DNA of 64,000 nt from Anaerobacillus alkaliphilus (GCF_004116265.1 NZ_QOUX01000045.1:124001-188000); one strand, 5' to 3'; shown: positions 17,526 through 27,465, numbered from the stretch's first letter. A program made the numbers and translations. Notes: generated by a model from the sequence alone, not told the origin.

Positions 17526-18419
17526 GTGACTGAATTAACTTTATCGTCTTATATTAATAGTCGAAAACCTATCTTAGAAGATAAGATGTATGAATACGTT
17601 GAAGCATTGGTTGCTCCTCAGAATTTAAAGAATGCTATGCTCTATTCGCTACAGGCTGGTGGAAAGAGACTTCGTCCAATGTTATTATTTGCTACCATGG
17701 AGGGGTTTGGTCTAACTTTCGAGCATGGAATTCCTGTAGCATCTGCGGTTGAAATGATACATACTTACTCACTCATTCATGATGATTTGCCTGCAATGGA
17801 TAATGATGATTTCCGGCGTGGAAAGCCAACAAACCACAAAGTTTATGGTGAAGCAACAGCGATACTTGCAGGAGATGCGTTGTTAACATTTGCATTTCAA
17901 ATGATATCAGATTTGAATGAGGGGGATGTGACCCTTTCGCAAAAGTTACTATTAATTCGAGAGTTAGCTAGAGCTGCTGGTCCTGAAGGAATGGTTGGTG
18001 GGCAAGTTGCGGATATGGAAGGCGAAAAGAAAAGCCTATCTTTAAGTGAATTAGAGTACATTCACCATCATAAAACTGGTGACCTATTAAGTTATTCAAT
18101 TATTGCAGGAGCTATTGTGGCAGAGGCTACTGATAAAGATATTGAAAACCTCCGAGAGTTCTCTAAACATCTAGGTTTAGCCTTTCAAATAAAAGATGAT
18201 ATTTTAGATATAGAAGGCAGCGAAGAAGCCATTGGGAAACCAGTTGGAAGTGATATAAATAACGAAAAGAGTACTTATCCTAAGCTACTAGGTCTAGAGG
18301 GCGCAAAGAAAAAATTAGCTGATCATATTCTCAAGGCAAAAGAATACTTATATAAAGTAAGTATTAATAGTGAAAAGTTAGAATTGCTCGTCGATTACAT
18401 CGTATATCGAGATCGTTAA
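17526..18419 (+). CDS. ispA: farnesyl diphosphate synthase
   Basis: IspA condenses IPP with DMAPP and GPP to C15 farnesyl diphosphate, the precursor of undecaprenyl phosphate and menaquinone side chains. The 297-residue protein has both aspartate-rich motifs, HDDLPAMDNDDFRRG (about 84-98) and IKDDILDIEGSEE (about 224-236), plus GGKRLRPML near residue 45. The start is GTG 17526 after GGAGGAG. It is the last protein gene before the OLE RNA; dxs, from the same pathway, follows the OLE/OapA pair. Confidence 0.95.
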   Translation: MTELTLSSYINSRKPILEDKMYEYVEALVAPQNLKNAMLYSLQAGGKRLRPMLLFATMEGFGLTFEHGIPVASAVEMIHTYSLIHDDLPAMDNDDFRRGKPTNHKVYGEATAILAGDALLTFAFQMISDLNEGDVTLSQKLLLIRELARAAGPEGMVGGQVADMEGEKKSLSLSELEYIHHHKTGDLLSYSIIAGAIVAEATDKDIENLREFSKHLGLAFQIKDDILDIEGSEEAIGKPVGSDINNEKSTYPKLLGLEGAKKKLADHILKAKEYLYKVSINSEKLELLVDYIVYRDR

Positions 18420-18482
18420 GCATAACTTATCAAAAGCAAGCCTAATGTAATATATTGATAATAGTAATCTAGTTATTTCTAA

Positions 18483-18511
18483 TTGTTGATACAGACTATA
18501 TCATGTATAAT
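18483..18511 (+). promoter_or_regulatory. probable promoter of OLE RNA
   Basis: TTGTTG (18483-18488) and a perfect TATAAT (18506-18511) are 17 bp apart. Transcription would start near 18518, just at the 5' strand of the closing stem of the RNA. In other species OLE is also made by processing of the operon transcript, so both routes are possible. Confidence 0.5.
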
Positions 18512-18517
18512 GTTGAA

Positions 18518-19107
18518 AAGTGAGTGGTGCAGTATTCTAGTCAGTCCTCCATTTTCGAAGGCGGGCCTAAAAATCCGCTAAAGGGCACATCGATGAAGTT
18601 CCTAGTTTTGGCTTGAGGCGCCCAGCCTTGGGTCGTTGCTGGGAGTAAAGGGAGTAGGGCGATCCACAATGGCATGTGGGCGTTGACCCTCCTTCCGCGG
18701 AGGCCTTAAACATTGGCAATCTCTTGGGAATGAGAAAGCGATCGTTTACGGTATGAACCTGCATAGCAAGTTTCCCCTTGTTTGCAGCGTAGCCTGCCTT
18801 GAGTGGAGTTAGAGGGGATTATGGATGCTAAATTGTATACTTTGTATTATCAATAGTAATCCACATGAAATCTACTCTGCAAAAGAGGATAGACGATGGT
18901 TAAGGGCTGCTGAGGAAAACTCCTAGACTGTTCGTATGACATTTAAAGGGGATTATAGTGCGTGCTAAGTGGTAATCTAGTCTAGCGTATGGCGACAGCG
19001 CTGAGGCAGATTTAAAGGGAAACCGCCAATGTGGCGACACGTCGGTATTTGCTTGGGAAAACCTACTAGACCTAAGACGCAGTCTTTACTCTTTAAATGA
19101 CCACTCA
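18518..19107 (+). ncRNA. ole: OLE RNA (ornate, large, extremophilic)
   Basis: A 788-bp region without a credible gene lies between ispA and the OapA gene, which is the known genomic address of OLE. It is GC-richer and more structured than its surroundings. TGAGTGGT (18521-18528) pairs perfectly with ACCACTCA (19100-19107) to close the RNA at about 590 nt, near the roughly 600 nt of the class. Internal complementary blocks include GGGCGTTGACCC and CCTTCCGCGGAGG. In Halalkalibacterium halodurans OLE binds OapA at the membrane and supports tolerance to cold, alcohol and Mg2+. I infer the identity from size, context and the OapA partner, not from a covariance search. Confidence 0.85.
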
Positions 19108-19109
19108 TA

Positions 19110-19192
19110 ATACATAATGTAGAATGTAGAATTTAGAATGCAGAATTAACTATTTATTAATAATTTTACATTCTACATTCTACATTTAAAAG
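19110..19192. repeat. ATTCTACATT-type palindromic spacer, copy 2
   Basis: AATGTAGAATGTAGAATTTAG (19117-19137, first 20 bases the core) faces TTACATTCTACATTCTACAT (from about 19168) across an AT-rich centre, so it can form a long hairpin. It lies exactly between the OLE closing stem and the oapA ribosome site. Confidence 0.7.
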
Positions 19193-19207
19193 AGGTCATT
19201 ATCTTTT

Positions 19208-19819
19208 ATGAATAAACTTAAACAATCATTAAACTGGACGCTAGCGATTGCCGTTATCACTCTTGTGTTAGCGGCTCTTTTTTCAATCATTTCTACATTT
19301 ATATTAAGCGGAGTTACATGGGGAGTAGGAATGTTAATTGTATTCGCCATTGTACTTATCGGTGTACTCTTTGATACAATTGGTGTAGCTGCTACTGCTG
19401 CGGAAGAAGCACCGTTTCATGCAATGGCATCAGAGCGTGTTCCTGGGGCTAAACAGGCGGTATTAATCACTCGAAATGCCGATCGATTTGCTAACTTCTG
19501 TAATGATGTAATTGGTGATATCGCCGGAATTATTAGTGGAACCGCTTCCGCCTTTGTCGTTATCCAGTTAGCGCACCAAATTGGACACGGTGAAAGTTCA
19601 TTGTATCAATTTTGGATATCAGTTGTCTTTACGAGTATCGTTGCGAGCCTTACTGTGGGCGGGAAATCACTAGGAAAAACGATGGCTCTACAGTATTCAA
19701 CACCAATAATTTACCAAGTGGGTAGAATATTTTACTTATTAGAGGTAAAATTGAAAGTAAATATTTTTAAAAATGGGAAAGACAAAGAAAAGAAGAAAAA
19801 GAAAGCCAAAAGAAAGTGA
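19208..19819 (+). CDS. oapA: OLE-associated membrane protein OapA
   Basis: The 203-residue protein has four predicted transmembrane helices (about 10-32, 36-58, 98-120 and 132-152) and an extremely basic tail (KDKEKKKKKAKRK), suited to RNA binding. The conserved loop FDTIGVAATAAEEAPFHAMA contains acidic residues near a membrane helix. OapA is known to bind OLE RNA as a dimer and bring it to the membrane. AAGAGG lies before ATG 19208, although spacing is long. It is flanked by OLE and dxs as in other OLE-bearing Bacillaceae. Confidence 0.88.
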   Translation: MNKLKQSLNWTLAIAVITLVLAALFSIISTFILSGVTWGVGMLIVFAIVLIGVLFDTIGVAATAAEEAPFHAMASERVPGAKQAVLITRNADRFANFCNDVIGDIAGIISGTASAFVVIQLAHQIGHGESSLYQFWISVVFTSIVASLTVGGKSLGKTMALQYSTPIIYQVGRIFYLLEVKLKVNIFKNGKDKEKKKKKAKRK

Positions 19820-19828
19820 GGGTTTTTC

Positions 19829-21718
19829 TTGGATTTAACAAAAATACAGGATCCTAATTTTTTGAAAAAGTTTAATAAAGAACAACTAGAAGCGTTAGCT
19901 GTTGATATCAGGCATTTTTTAGTTGAAAAATTATCAGTTACAGGTGGCCATCTTGGTCCCAACTTAGGGGTCGTTGAATTAACCCTTGCTTTGCATAAGG
20001 AGTTTAACAGTCCAAAGGATAAGTTTATTTGGGATGTTGGACACCAGGCTTACGTTCATAAAATATTAACGGGACGGGCTAACCGTTTTGATGAACTTCG
20101 TCAATATAAGGGGCTTTGTGGATTTCCGAAGCGTTCTGAGAGTGAACATGATGTTTGGGAAACTGGACATAGTTCTACGTCTTTGTCAGCAGCAATGGGA
20201 ATGGCGGTTGCGAGAGATCTTAAAGGAACAGATGAGAAGATCGTGGCCATTATTGGTGATGGTGCCTTAACAGGCGGGATGGCATTAGAAGCATTAAATC
20301 ATATTGGTCACGAACAAAAGGATTTAATCGTTATCTTAAATGATAATGAAATGTCTATCGCACCTAATGTTGGAGCGCTTCATAATGTGTTAGGAAGACT
20401 TCGTACTGCTGGAAAGTACCAAAAAGCTAAGGATGAATTAGAGCAATTATTGAAAAAAATTCCTACTTTTGGTGGGAAAATTGCTTCTACTGCTGAAAGA
20501 CTTAAGGATAGCCTTAAATATTTGTTTGTCTCAGGAATGTTCTTTGAAGAAATGGGATTCACATATTTAGGCCCTGTTGATGGTCACAATCTTGATGATC
20601 TTTTTGAGAATATAAAATATGCCAAAAAGACTAAAGGTCCAGTTATTATTCATGTACTAACAAAAAAAGGGAAAGGTTATGCCCCAGCTGAAAATGATGC
20701 ATTAGGAACATGGCATGGCTTAGGACCTTATAAAATTGAGTCAGGAGAAGTAGTTAAAAATCCTGGACCACCAAGCTACAGTGCAGTTTTTGCTAATACA
20801 TTAGTAAAGGTAGCTAAAGAAGATCACAGGGTTGTTGCTATTACTGCAGCTATGCCAGGTGGAACAAGGCTAGATATATTTGCAAAAGAGTTCCCTAATA
20901 GAATGATTGATGTTGGTATTGCTGAGCAACATGCAACGACGATGGCAGGTGGTTTAGCTACTCAGGGAATGAAACCTGTGTTTGCGGTATATTCAACTTT
21001 CCTTCAACGTGGCTATGATCAGGTTGTTCATGATATTTGTCGTCAAAACTTAAATGTCTTTTTTGCAATTGATCGTTCTGGTCTTGTAGGGGCCGATGGA
21101 GAAACGCACCAAGGTGTGTTTGACATTTCCTACTTACGACACATCCCAAACATGACAATACTATCAGCAAAAGATGAAAATGAATTACAGCACATGGTTT
21201 ATACTGCTACGAAATATGATGGTGGTCCAATTGCTGTTAGATACCCACGTGGAAATGGCTATGGAATTAAAATGGATGAGCAACTACAAGAAATTCCGAT
21301 TGGAAAATGGGAAGTCTTGCGTGAAGGAAATGATTTGGCGATCTTAACCTTTGGTACAACTGTGCCAATGGCTGAGGAAGCTGCAGAAATCTTAGCTAAA
21401 GAAGGAATTTCTGTTAGAGTCATTAATGCAAGGTCAATAAAACCATTAGATGAAGAAATGCTTACAGATCTTGTCAACAAAGACATTCCTATACTGACTA
21501 TTGAAGAAGCCGCTCTTCAGGGTGGTTTTGGAAGTGCGGTATTAGAATATTTTCACGGGAATTCATATCACGATGTAGTTGTTGAAAGAATGGGTATTCC
21601 AGATATGTTTATTGAACATGGCAGTGTCAATAAATTATTAGAAGAGATTGGAATGACAACAAAACAGGTTGTCATAAACGTTCAAAAAATGATCCCTAGA
21701 AAACAACAGAGGGCTTAA
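19829..21718 (+). CDS. dxs: 1-deoxy-D-xylulose-5-phosphate synthase
   Basis: Dxs joins pyruvate and glyceraldehyde-3-phosphate in the first MEP-pathway step, with thiamine diphosphate. The 629-residue transketolase-like protein shows [16 protein letters not shown] and [15 protein letters not shown] near the N-terminus, the ThDP motif [23 protein letters not shown], and [18 protein letters not shown] in the pyrimidine domain. It starts at TTG 19829 after GTGAGGG, only 9 bp from oapA, so the two are probably cotranscribed. tlyA follows after 1 bp. Confidence 0.96.
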   Translation: MDLTKIQDPNFLKKFNKEQLEALAVDIRHFLVEKLSVTGGHLGPNLGVVELTLALHKEFNSPKDKFIWDVGHQAYVHKILTGRANRFDELRQYKGLCGFPKRSESEHDVWETGHSSTSLSAAMGMAVARDLKGTDEKIVAIIGDGALTGGMALEALNHIGHEQKDLIVILNDNEMSIAPNVGALHNVLGRLRTAGKYQKAKDELEQLLKKIPTFGGKIASTAERLKDSLKYLFVSGMFFEEMGFTYLGPVDGHNLDDLFENIKYAKKTKGPVIIHVLTKKGKGYAPAENDALGTWHGLGPYKIESGEVVKNPGPPSYSAVFANTLVKVAKEDHRVVAITAAMPGGTRLDIFAKEFPNRMIDVGIAEQHATTMAGGLATQGMKPVFAVYSTFLQRGYDQVVHDICRQNLNVFFAIDRSGLVGADGETHQGVFDISYLRHIPNMTILSAKDENELQHMVYTATKYDGGPIAVRYPRGNGYGIKMDEQLQEIPIGKWEVLREGNDLAILTFGTTVPMAEEAAEILAKEGISVRVINARSIKPLDEEMLTDLVNKDIPILTIEEAALQGGFGSAVLEYFHGNSYHDVVVERMGIPDMFIEHGSVNKLLEEIGMTTKQVVINVQKMIPRKQQRA

Positions 21719-21719
21719 A

Positions 21720-22544
21720 ATGGCAAAAAAGGAAAGAATAGATGTTCTTTTAGTTGAAAGAGGATTAATTGATACGAGAGAAAAAGCGAAAAGGTCTGTG
21801 ATGGCAGGCCTTGTTTTCTGCAACAATGAGAGGGTTGATAAACCTGGTGCTAAGGTAGAACTTGATGCAGAACTTTTTGTTAAGGGAGATTTACTACCTT
21901 ATGTTAGTAGAGGTGGTCTAAAATTAGAGAAGGCAATAGAAGAGTTTAATTTTGACTTAACAGACAAAATTGTTCTCGATATCGGTTCATCGACTGGAGG
22001 GTTTACTGATTGTGCCTTGCAAAATGGCGCGAGACTTGTTTACGCTGTTGATGTTGGGTACAATCAACTTGCATGGAAACTTCGGCAGGACGAACGAGTT
22101 GTTGTTATGGAACGAACGAATTTCCGGTATGTAACTAAAGACGCTTTTACAAGAGGGTTACCAAACTTCGCTACGATTGATGTGTCGTTTATTTCACTTA
22201 GATTAATCCTACCCGCACTAGCAAGTGTTTTAGAAAAGGGAAGCTATGTTTCAGCACTGGTTAAGCCTCAATTCGAGGCAGGGCGTGATGAAGTTGGAAA
22301 AAAAGGAATTGTTCGAGATGAACGAGTACATCGATCCGTTTTAGAAGAGATTGTCAACTTTGCGGTTAGTATCGGTTTTGATGCATATGGATTATCTTAC
22401 TCACCAATTAAAGGTGGAGAAGGGAATATTGAATTTTTGTTACACCTTCATTGGACAGGCTCAAGTGAGAATGGAGAAAATAAAATTTCTTCAATAAATG
22501 AGGTTGTCTTAATGGCCCACCAAAAGTTAAAACAGTCAAACTAA
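21720..22544 (+). CDS. yqxC: TlyA family RNA methyltransferase / S4-domain protein (YqxC)
   Basis: The 274-residue protein has an N-terminal S4 RNA-binding domain (about 5-65; RIDVLLVERGLIDTREKAKR) and a FtsJ-like SAM-dependent methyltransferase domain with LDIGSSTGGFTDCAL near residue 84. TlyA methylates 16S/23S rRNA in other bacteria. The Bacillus target is less certain. It begins 1 bp after the dxs stop. The dxs-tlyA-argR-recN order is the Bacillus order. Confidence 0.9.
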   Translation: MAKKERIDVLLVERGLIDTREKAKRSVMAGLVFCNNERVDKPGAKVELDAELFVKGDLLPYVSRGGLKLEKAIEEFNFDLTDKIVLDIGSSTGGFTDCALQNGARLVYAVDVGYNQLAWKLRQDERVVVMERTNFRYVTKDAFTRGLPNFATIDVSFISLRLILPALASVLEKGSYVSALVKPQFEAGRDEVGKKGIVRDERVHRSVLEEIVNFAVSIGFDAYGLSYSPIKGGEGNIEFLLHLHWTGSSENGENKISSINEVVLMAHQKLKQSN

Positions 22545-22570
22545 GGGTAGTATTTTACTACTCTTTTTTT
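22545..22570 (+). terminator. terminator after tlyA/yqxC
   Basis: GGGTAGTA and TACTACTC pair around a TTT loop, followed by seven T. It ends the ispA-OLE-oapA-dxs-tlyA stretch. Confidence 0.75.
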
Positions 22571-22615
22571 GTATAGTTTAGCTAAAGGATTCTACAAATT
22601 TATTCAATAATTTCA

Positions 22616-22644
22616 TTGTATTATGTATAAAAATAAGTTAATAT
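22616..22644 (+). promoter_or_regulatory. argR promoter with a possible ARG box in the spacer
   Basis: TTGTAT (22616-22621) and TAATAT (22639-22644) are 17 bp apart. The spacer reads TATGTATAAAAATAAGT, which resembles the 5' half of the Bacillus ARG-box consensus (CATGAATAAAAAT...). Autoregulation is possible but the match is partial. Confidence 0.4.
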
Positions 22645-22707
22645 ACAGGTAATATATGTTTGTACATCTTTAACGAAATGGGTTTACATTCAATTGGAGG
22701 AAATTTA

Positions 22708-23157
22708 ATGAATAAAGGACAACGTCATATAAAAATCCGTGAGATTATTGCGAACAATGAAATTGAGACTCAAGATGAACTTGTAGATACACTTAAAGAT
22801 GCGGGGTTTAATGTGACACAAGCGACAGTCTCTCGAGATATTAAAGAGCTACATTTAGTAAAGGTTCCGATGCAAGACGGGAGATATAAATACAGTCTAC
22901 CAGCAGATCAACGTTTTAACCCTTTACAAAAGTTAAAGCGTTCTCTCATGGATAGCTTTGTAAGTATTGATCGTGCAAACAACTTAATAGTAATGAAGAC
23001 ATTACCTGGAAATGCAAACGCTGTAGGTGCTCTTATTGATAACTTAGACTGGAATGAAATTTTAGGTACGATTTGTGGTGATGATACAATTTTAATTATT
23101 TGTCGAACTACAGAAGATAGCCCCATTTTAAGTGAGCGTTTCTTAGAAATGTTATAG
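22708..23157 (+). CDS. argR: arginine repressor / activator ArgR (AhrC)
   Basis: ArgR is a hexameric arginine-sensing regulator that represses biosynthesis and activates catabolism. The 149-residue protein has an N-terminal winged helix (about 1-70; [18 protein letters not shown]) and a C-terminal arginine-binding domain ([17 protein letters not shown] and [14 protein letters not shown]). The frame is open upstream to 22660, but ATG 22708 with TTGGAGG gives [14 protein letters not shown], the usual start. It is followed by recN as in other Bacillus. artPQR in this window is a plausible target. Confidence 0.96.
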   Translation: MNKGQRHIKIREIIANNEIETQDELVDTLKDAGFNVTQATVSRDIKELHLVKVPMQDGRYKYSLPADQRFNPLQKLKRSLMDSFVSIDRANNLIVMKTLPGNANAVGALIDNLDWNEILGTICGDDTILIICRTTEDSPILSERFLEML

Positions 23158-23183
23158 GCGAAGATAAAAGGAAGTGAAGAAAG

Positions 23184-24929
23184 ATGTTAGTTGAACTATC
23201 CATCAGGAACTTTGCCATTATTGAAAATCTAACAGTCCCCTTTGAAAAAGGGTTAACGGTGTTAACTGGAGAAACAGGTGCGGGGAAATCAATCATTATT
23301 GATGCAATTAGTTTATTGATTGGTGGGAGAGGATCTGCAGAGTTTGTCCGTCATGGAGCCAATCGTTCTGAAATCCAAGGCTTATTCCACATCGACAACT
23401 TATCCCATGAAATCTATTATAAGGCAGAGCAACTAGGGATCGAAATTAGCGAAGATCAGATGATTGTTTTACAACGTGATATAACATCACAGGGGAAAAG
23501 CATTTGTAGAGTAAATGGAAAGCTTGTTACTTTAGGTATTCTTCGAGAACTTGGGGAAAATTTAGTGGACATTCATGGTCAGCATGAACACCAACATTTA
23601 ATGCAAGCAGAAAGGCATCTATCTCTACTAGACCAATTTGCTGGTGACAAGATCACGAGTTCACTACTTGAATATAAGCAGCTCTTTAAAAGTTTTACTC
23701 AGCTTAGCGCTAGGGTAAAACAGTTTTCAGAGAATGAGCAGAAGTTAGCTCAACGTTTAGATTTACTTCAATATCAATTGAATGAAATTGAAAAAGCCAA
23801 ATTAAAACCTGAAGAGGACATACATTTATCAGAAGAGCGGTTTAAGCTTGCGAATAGTGAGAAATTATATAAAACGATTCATGATAGTTATCATGCTTTA
23901 TATGGAGATGGGAAAGGTCTAGATTGGATTTTATTTGCCATGAACAACGTGGAGGATGCCGCAAACCTTGATAAAGAACTAAAGGGTTTAAAAGAGACAA
24001 TAAGTAACTGCTATTATTTATTGGAGGAAGCTACATTTTCATTAAGGGATTATTATGAAGGAATAGAGTTTCATCCCGAACGTCTAAACATGGTTGAAGC
24101 TAGGTTAAATGAGATTACTCAGTTGAAACGAAAGTACGGAGCTGATGTCACAAATATTTTAGAATATTCAGCTAAGATCGAAGAAGAAATCGATACCTTA
24201 TTAAACAGGGAAGAAAAAATTCAAGAACTGGAGACTCAGCGAGATAGTGTATGTGAGGATCTTTTTGTTGAGGCATCAAACCTAACAGAACTGAGACAGG
24301 CTGTTGCAAATGAATTAGTGGAGAAAATTCACCAACAGTTAAAAGATTTATTTATGGAAAAAACCAAGTTCCAAGTTGAGATATCTGAAAGATCTTCATC
24401 TGTTAGAGATCCACTTATTAATGGTAAGCATGTTCATTTTCACGAAGCGGGTATTGATAAAGTTGAATTTCTACTCTCAACTAACCCCGGTGAACCGATA
24501 AAGCCGTTAGCAAAGATTGCCTCAGGAGGAGAAATTTCTAGAATTATGCTTGCTTTAAAATCAATCTTCTCCATACACCGTGGAATAACGTCTCTAATTT
24601 TTGACGAAGTTGACACAGGTGTTAGTGGTCGCGTAGCACAAGCAATCGCGGAGAAGATATATAATATATCAAAAAACTCCCAGGTACTTTGTATCACTCA
24701 TTTGCCTCAAGTAGCAGCAATGGCTTCCTCCCACTTATACATTTCCAAAGAGCAGCTAGAAAACAAAACAGTTACAAAAGTAACCACCTTATCAAAGGAA
24801 AATCAAGTGGAAGAAATAGCTAGGATGCTTTCTGGAGCTGAGACAACACCCTTAACAAGAGAAAGTGCTAAAGAATTATTGTCCCAGGCAAATAAAATTA
24901 AAGATGTATATGTAAAGCTAACCAATTAA
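23184..24929 (+). CDS. recN: DNA repair protein RecN
   Basis: RecN is an SMC-like ATPase that acts early in double-strand break repair. The 581-residue protein shows Walker A TGETGAGKSIIIDA (about 28-41), QHEHQHLM, two coiled-coil arms, the signature SGGEISRIMLALKS near residue 449 and Walker B LIFDEVDTGVSG. GAAGTGAAGAA lies before ATG 23184. The terminator stem begins in its last codons. Confidence 0.96.
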   Translation: MLVELSIRNFAIIENLTVPFEKGLTVLTGETGAGKSIIIDAISLLIGGRGSAEFVRHGANRSEIQGLFHIDNLSHEIYYKAEQLGIEISEDQMIVLQRDITSQGKSICRVNGKLVTLGILRELGENLVDIHGQHEHQHLMQAERHLSLLDQFAGDKITSSLLEYKQLFKSFTQLSARVKQFSENEQKLAQRLDLLQYQLNEIEKAKLKPEEDIHLSEERFKLANSEKLYKTIHDSYHALYGDGKGLDWILFAMNNVEDAANLDKELKGLKETISNCYYLLEEATFSLRDYYEGIEFHPERLNMVEARLNEITQLKRKYGADVTNILEYSAKIEEEIDTLLNREEKIQELETQRDSVCEDLFVEASNLTELRQAVANELVEKIHQQLKDLFMEKTKFQVEISERSSSVRDPLINGKHVHFHEAGIDKVEFLLSTNPGEPIKPLAKIASGGEISRIMLALKSIFSIHRGITSLIFDEVDTGVSGRVAQAIAEKIYNISKNSQVLCITHLPQVAAMASSHLYISKEQLENKTVTKVTTLSKENQVEEIARMLSGAETTPLTRESAKELLSQANKIKDVYVKLTN

Positions 24930-24942
24930 GGTTAGCTTTTTT
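24914..24942 (+). terminator. terminator after recN
   Basis: AAGCTAACC and GGTTAGCTT pair around AATTAA, which contains the recN stop codon, followed by a T run. Confidence 0.8.
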
Positions 24943-24957
24943 CTATAATAAGAGTTA

Positions 24958-24987
24958 TAAATAAGCTTCTGTGAGGCAACATTAATA
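24958..24987 (+). promoter_or_regulatory. possible forespore (sigma-F/sigma-G) promoter of spoIVB
   Basis: TAAATA (24958-24963) and CATTAATA (24980-24987) are 16 bp apart and resemble the sigma-G pattern (TGAATA, CATACTA). spoIVB is made in the forespore in B. subtilis. The match is moderate. Confidence 0.35.
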
Positions 24988-25040
24988 TTACAGCCAAACA
25001 TGGAGGTGTAGGTTAGGAGCGAGGAGAGTGAAGTATATTC

Positions 25041-26315
25041 ATGATAGAAACTAGAAAAGTTATAGGTGTAATTCTCCTTGTTTTCATTATAGGTATCGGT
25101 TTTACAAAACCGGTCCAAGAATACGTCAGTATCCCACTGGAGTTGGTTCTTATGGAAGGCCAACAAGAACAGTTGCAAAAAGCTTTACCTGTATTTAAGA
25201 TGTCCTCAACCAATGAAAATGTTTCAGTTAATGAGGAACAATTTGCAGTTTTAGCAAATAGCCAAGGAGATGCTAACGTGACAGTTACAGTGGGAGGGGC
25301 TCCTGTAAAGAATGTCGATGTTCGTGTATTAAAGGATATAAAAGTGATCCCGGGAGGCCAATCAATCGGGGTAAAACTAAATACACTAGGGGTATTAGTC
25401 GTAGGTCATCACTTGGTGAATAGTGATGACGGTGAAAAATCTCCTGGGGAAATTGCTGAAATTGAGGTTGGCGACATAATTACGAAAATTAATGGTAAGA
25501 AAATTGAAAATATGAGCCAAGTTACTCCACTTGTTCAAGAAGCTGGCGAAAATGAGGAGTCATTAAAGCTAGAAGTAATTAGAGATAATGAAGTATTACA
25601 GAAGAAATTAATCCCCTTGAAAGCAAAAGGAGAAAGTTCCTACCGTTTAGGTCTGTATATTCGCGATTCTGCAGCTGGTGTTGGTACATTAACATTTTTT
25701 GAACCAAATTCTAAGAAATATGGGGCATTAGGACATGTAATTTCAGATATGGATACACAAAAGCCAATTGTTGTAAACGATGGTCAAATTGTTAGCTCAT
25801 TGGTTACTTCTATAGAAAAAGGCAGCAATGGTGATCCTGGAGAAAAACTAGCCCGTTTTACAAATGATCGAAAAATATTAGGAACTATTACGAAGAATAG
25901 TCCTTTCGGAATTTTTGGAAAGTTACATGAACCAATGAAAAATGATATCTCAGATGAAGCGTTACCGATAACATTATCTCATCAGGTAAAGGAAGGACCT
26001 GCTAAAATTTTAACAGTTGTTGATGGAGAAGAAGTTAAAGAATATGATATTGAAATTGTAAGTTCGGTACCACAGAAATTTCCAGCTACTAAAGGAATGG
26101 TTATCAAGGTTACGGATCCTGAACTTTTAGAAGCTACTGGAGGAATTATACAAGGAATGAGTGGAAGTCCAATTATTCAAGATGGCAAGGTAATTGGTGC
26201 CGTAACTCATGTTTTTGTTAATGACCCCACAAGTGGCTATGCATGTCATATTGAATGGATGTTACAAGAAGCTGGTGTTGATATCTATAGTAAGGAAAAG
26301 GCAAAGGCGAGTTAA
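25041..26315 (+). CDS. spoIVB: SpoIVB peptidase
   Basis: SpoIVB is the forespore serine peptidase (family S55) that cleaves SpoIVFA and so triggers processing of pro-sigma-K. The 424-residue protein has an N-terminal membrane anchor (about 6-22), a PDZ domain (about 100-180; [20 protein letters not shown]) and the S55 domain with a histidine in [10 protein letters not shown] and the nucleophile in GMSGSP (about residue 374). It lies directly before spo0A as in B. subtilis. The ribosome site GAGGAG is somewhat far from the ATG. Confidence 0.95.
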   Translation: MIETRKVIGVILLVFIIGIGFTKPVQEYVSIPLELVLMEGQQEQLQKALPVFKMSSTNENVSVNEEQFAVLANSQGDANVTVTVGGAPVKNVDVRVLKDIKVIPGGQSIGVKLNTLGVLVVGHHLVNSDDGEKSPGEIAEIEVGDIITKINGKKIENMSQVTPLVQEAGENEESLKLEVIRDNEVLQKKLIPLKAKGESSYRLGLYIRDSAAGVGTLTFFEPNSKKYGALGHVISDMDTQKPIVVNDGQIVSSLVTSIEKGSNGDPGEKLARFTNDRKILGTITKNSPFGIFGKLHEPMKNDISDEALPITLSHQVKEGPAKILTVVDGEEVKEYDIEIVSSVPQKFPATKGMVIKVTDPELLEATGGIIQGMSGSPIIQDGKVIGAVTHVFVNDPTSGYACHIEWMLQEAGVDIYSKEKAKAS

Positions 26316-26338
26316 TCGACTTATGCCTTTTCTTTTTT
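26296..26338 (+). terminator. terminator after spoIVB
   Basis: GAAAAGGCA and TGCCTTTTC pair with the spoIVB stop in the loop. CTTTTTT follows. Confidence 0.7.
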
Positions 26339-26425
26339 AGATTAGATCTATTTATTATTTTTATACAAAAATACATACTTTTGTAGTTCAGTTCATGATA
26401 TTATAGTAATAAGTAACAAAGATTT

Positions 26426-26466
26426 TTCGACAAACACTTGAAAAGTTGTTGTCAAGCATCGAATAT
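26426..26466 (+). promoter_or_regulatory. vegetative spo0A promoter with Spo0A boxes
   Basis: TTGAAA (26438-26443) and GAATAT (26461-26466) are 17 bp apart, a sigma-A-like promoter. A perfect inverted Spo0A box TTCGACA lies at 26426-26432, and a one-mismatch box AGTCGAA at 26467-26473. This mirrors the Pv promoter of B. subtilis spo0A, which is shut down by Spo0A~P. Confidence 0.6.
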
Positions 26467-26537
26467 AGTCGAAAACGAGAGAGAAACGGCAAAAAGTTAT
26501 AAAAAATAAAGAAATTTAATATTTTTTTAAAAAATAA

Positions 26538-26566
26538 AAAGGATTTTTTATCCGATTGTCGAATTT
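26538..26566 (+). promoter_or_regulatory. sigma-H promoter of spo0A
   Basis: AAAGGATTT (26538-26546) and TCGAATTT (26559-26566) are 12 bp apart and fit the sigma-H consensus RWAGGAWTT-N11-12-HSGAATWW at every position. A perfect Spo0A box TGTCGAA (26557-26563) overlaps the -10. It lies 51 bp before the GTG of spo0A. Confidence 0.8.
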
Positions 26567-26616
26567 AAAGTGATGGATAAAAAAGTATTTTATATATCTA
26601 CAGGGAGGAACAATCG

Positions 26617-27411
26617 GTGCAAAAAATAAAAGTTTGTATTGCTGACGATAATAGGGAATTAGTAAGTTTGCTTGAGGAATATATATCAAGTCAAAATGAT
26701 ATGGAAGTAGCTGGGGTTGCGTACAACGGACAAGAATGTTTATCACTAGTTCAAGAAGAACAACCTGATGTATTAATTTTAGATATAATCATGCCTCATT
26801 TGGACGGATTAGCTGTACTGGAAAGACTAAATCAACAAGGTTTAGGAAAGAGACCTAATATTATTATGTTGACTGCATTTGGACAAGAGGATGTAACTAA
26901 AAAAGCAGTAGAACTTGGAGCTGCATATTATATTCTAAAGCCATTTGACATGGAGACTTTAATAAACAAGGTGAAGGAAGTTAGTGGTCACTTTCAACCG
27001 ATTATTCAACATAAATCAGCTTCTATGCAATTTACTTCAAGAAAAGAACCAAAACAATTTAACCTAGATGCAAGTATAACTAGTATCATTCATGAAATTG
27101 GTGTACCAGCTCATATTAAGGGTTATATGTATCTTCGCGAAGCGATTACAATGGTTTATAACGACATTGAATTACTAGGATCAATTACGAAGGTTCTATA
27201 TCCTGATATTGCTAAGAAATTTAATACAACTTCAAGCAGAGTAGAGCGTGCGATCCGTCATGCGATTGAAGTTGCATGGAGTCGTGGTAACATTGAGTCA
27301 ATTTCAAGCTTATTTGGATACACAGTTAGTCATACTAAAGCAAAGCCAACAAACTCAGAATTTATTGCGATGGTTGCAGATAAACTTCGTATCGAACATA
27401 AAGTTTCATAA
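26617..27411 (+). CDS. spo0A: sporulation master response regulator Spo0A
   Basis: Spo0A receives phosphate from the sporulation phosphorelay and switches on early sporulation genes. The 264-residue protein has a receiver domain (about 4-120) with acidic pocket D10/D11, phosphoacceptor D56 in LILDIIMP, T in MLTAFG and K in YILKPFD. The effector domain (about 150-264) contains the recognition helix region [20 protein letters not shown]. It starts at GTG 26617 after GGGAGGA. Two promoters and Spo0A boxes lie upstream. Confidence 0.98.
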   Translation: MQKIKVCIADDNRELVSLLEEYISSQNDMEVAGVAYNGQECLSLVQEEQPDVLILDIIMPHLDGLAVLERLNQQGLGKRPNIIMLTAFGQEDVTKKAVELGAAYYILKPFDMETLINKVKEVSGHFQPIIQHKSASMQFTSRKEPKQFNLDASITSIIHEIGVPAHIKGYMYLREAITMVYNDIELLGSITKVLYPDIAKKFNTTSSRVERAIRHAIEVAWSRGNIESISSLFGYTVSHTKAKPTNSEFIAMVADKLRIEHKVS

Positions 27412-27426
27412 AACTAAACATAAAAA

Positions 27427-27465
27427 AGCTCATTCCTTCTAAATAGTATAGGAATGAGTTTTTTT
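27427..27465 (+). terminator. terminator after spo0A
   Basis: CTCATTCCT and AGGAATGAG form a 9-bp stem around a 12-base loop, with A and T runs on either side. Confidence 0.85.

Noticed and set aside
18567-18764. Minus-strand ORF of 65 codons in the ispA-oapA gap
   Set aside because: It lies wholly inside the structured OLE RNA, has no ribosome site, and its composition reflects the RNA stems.
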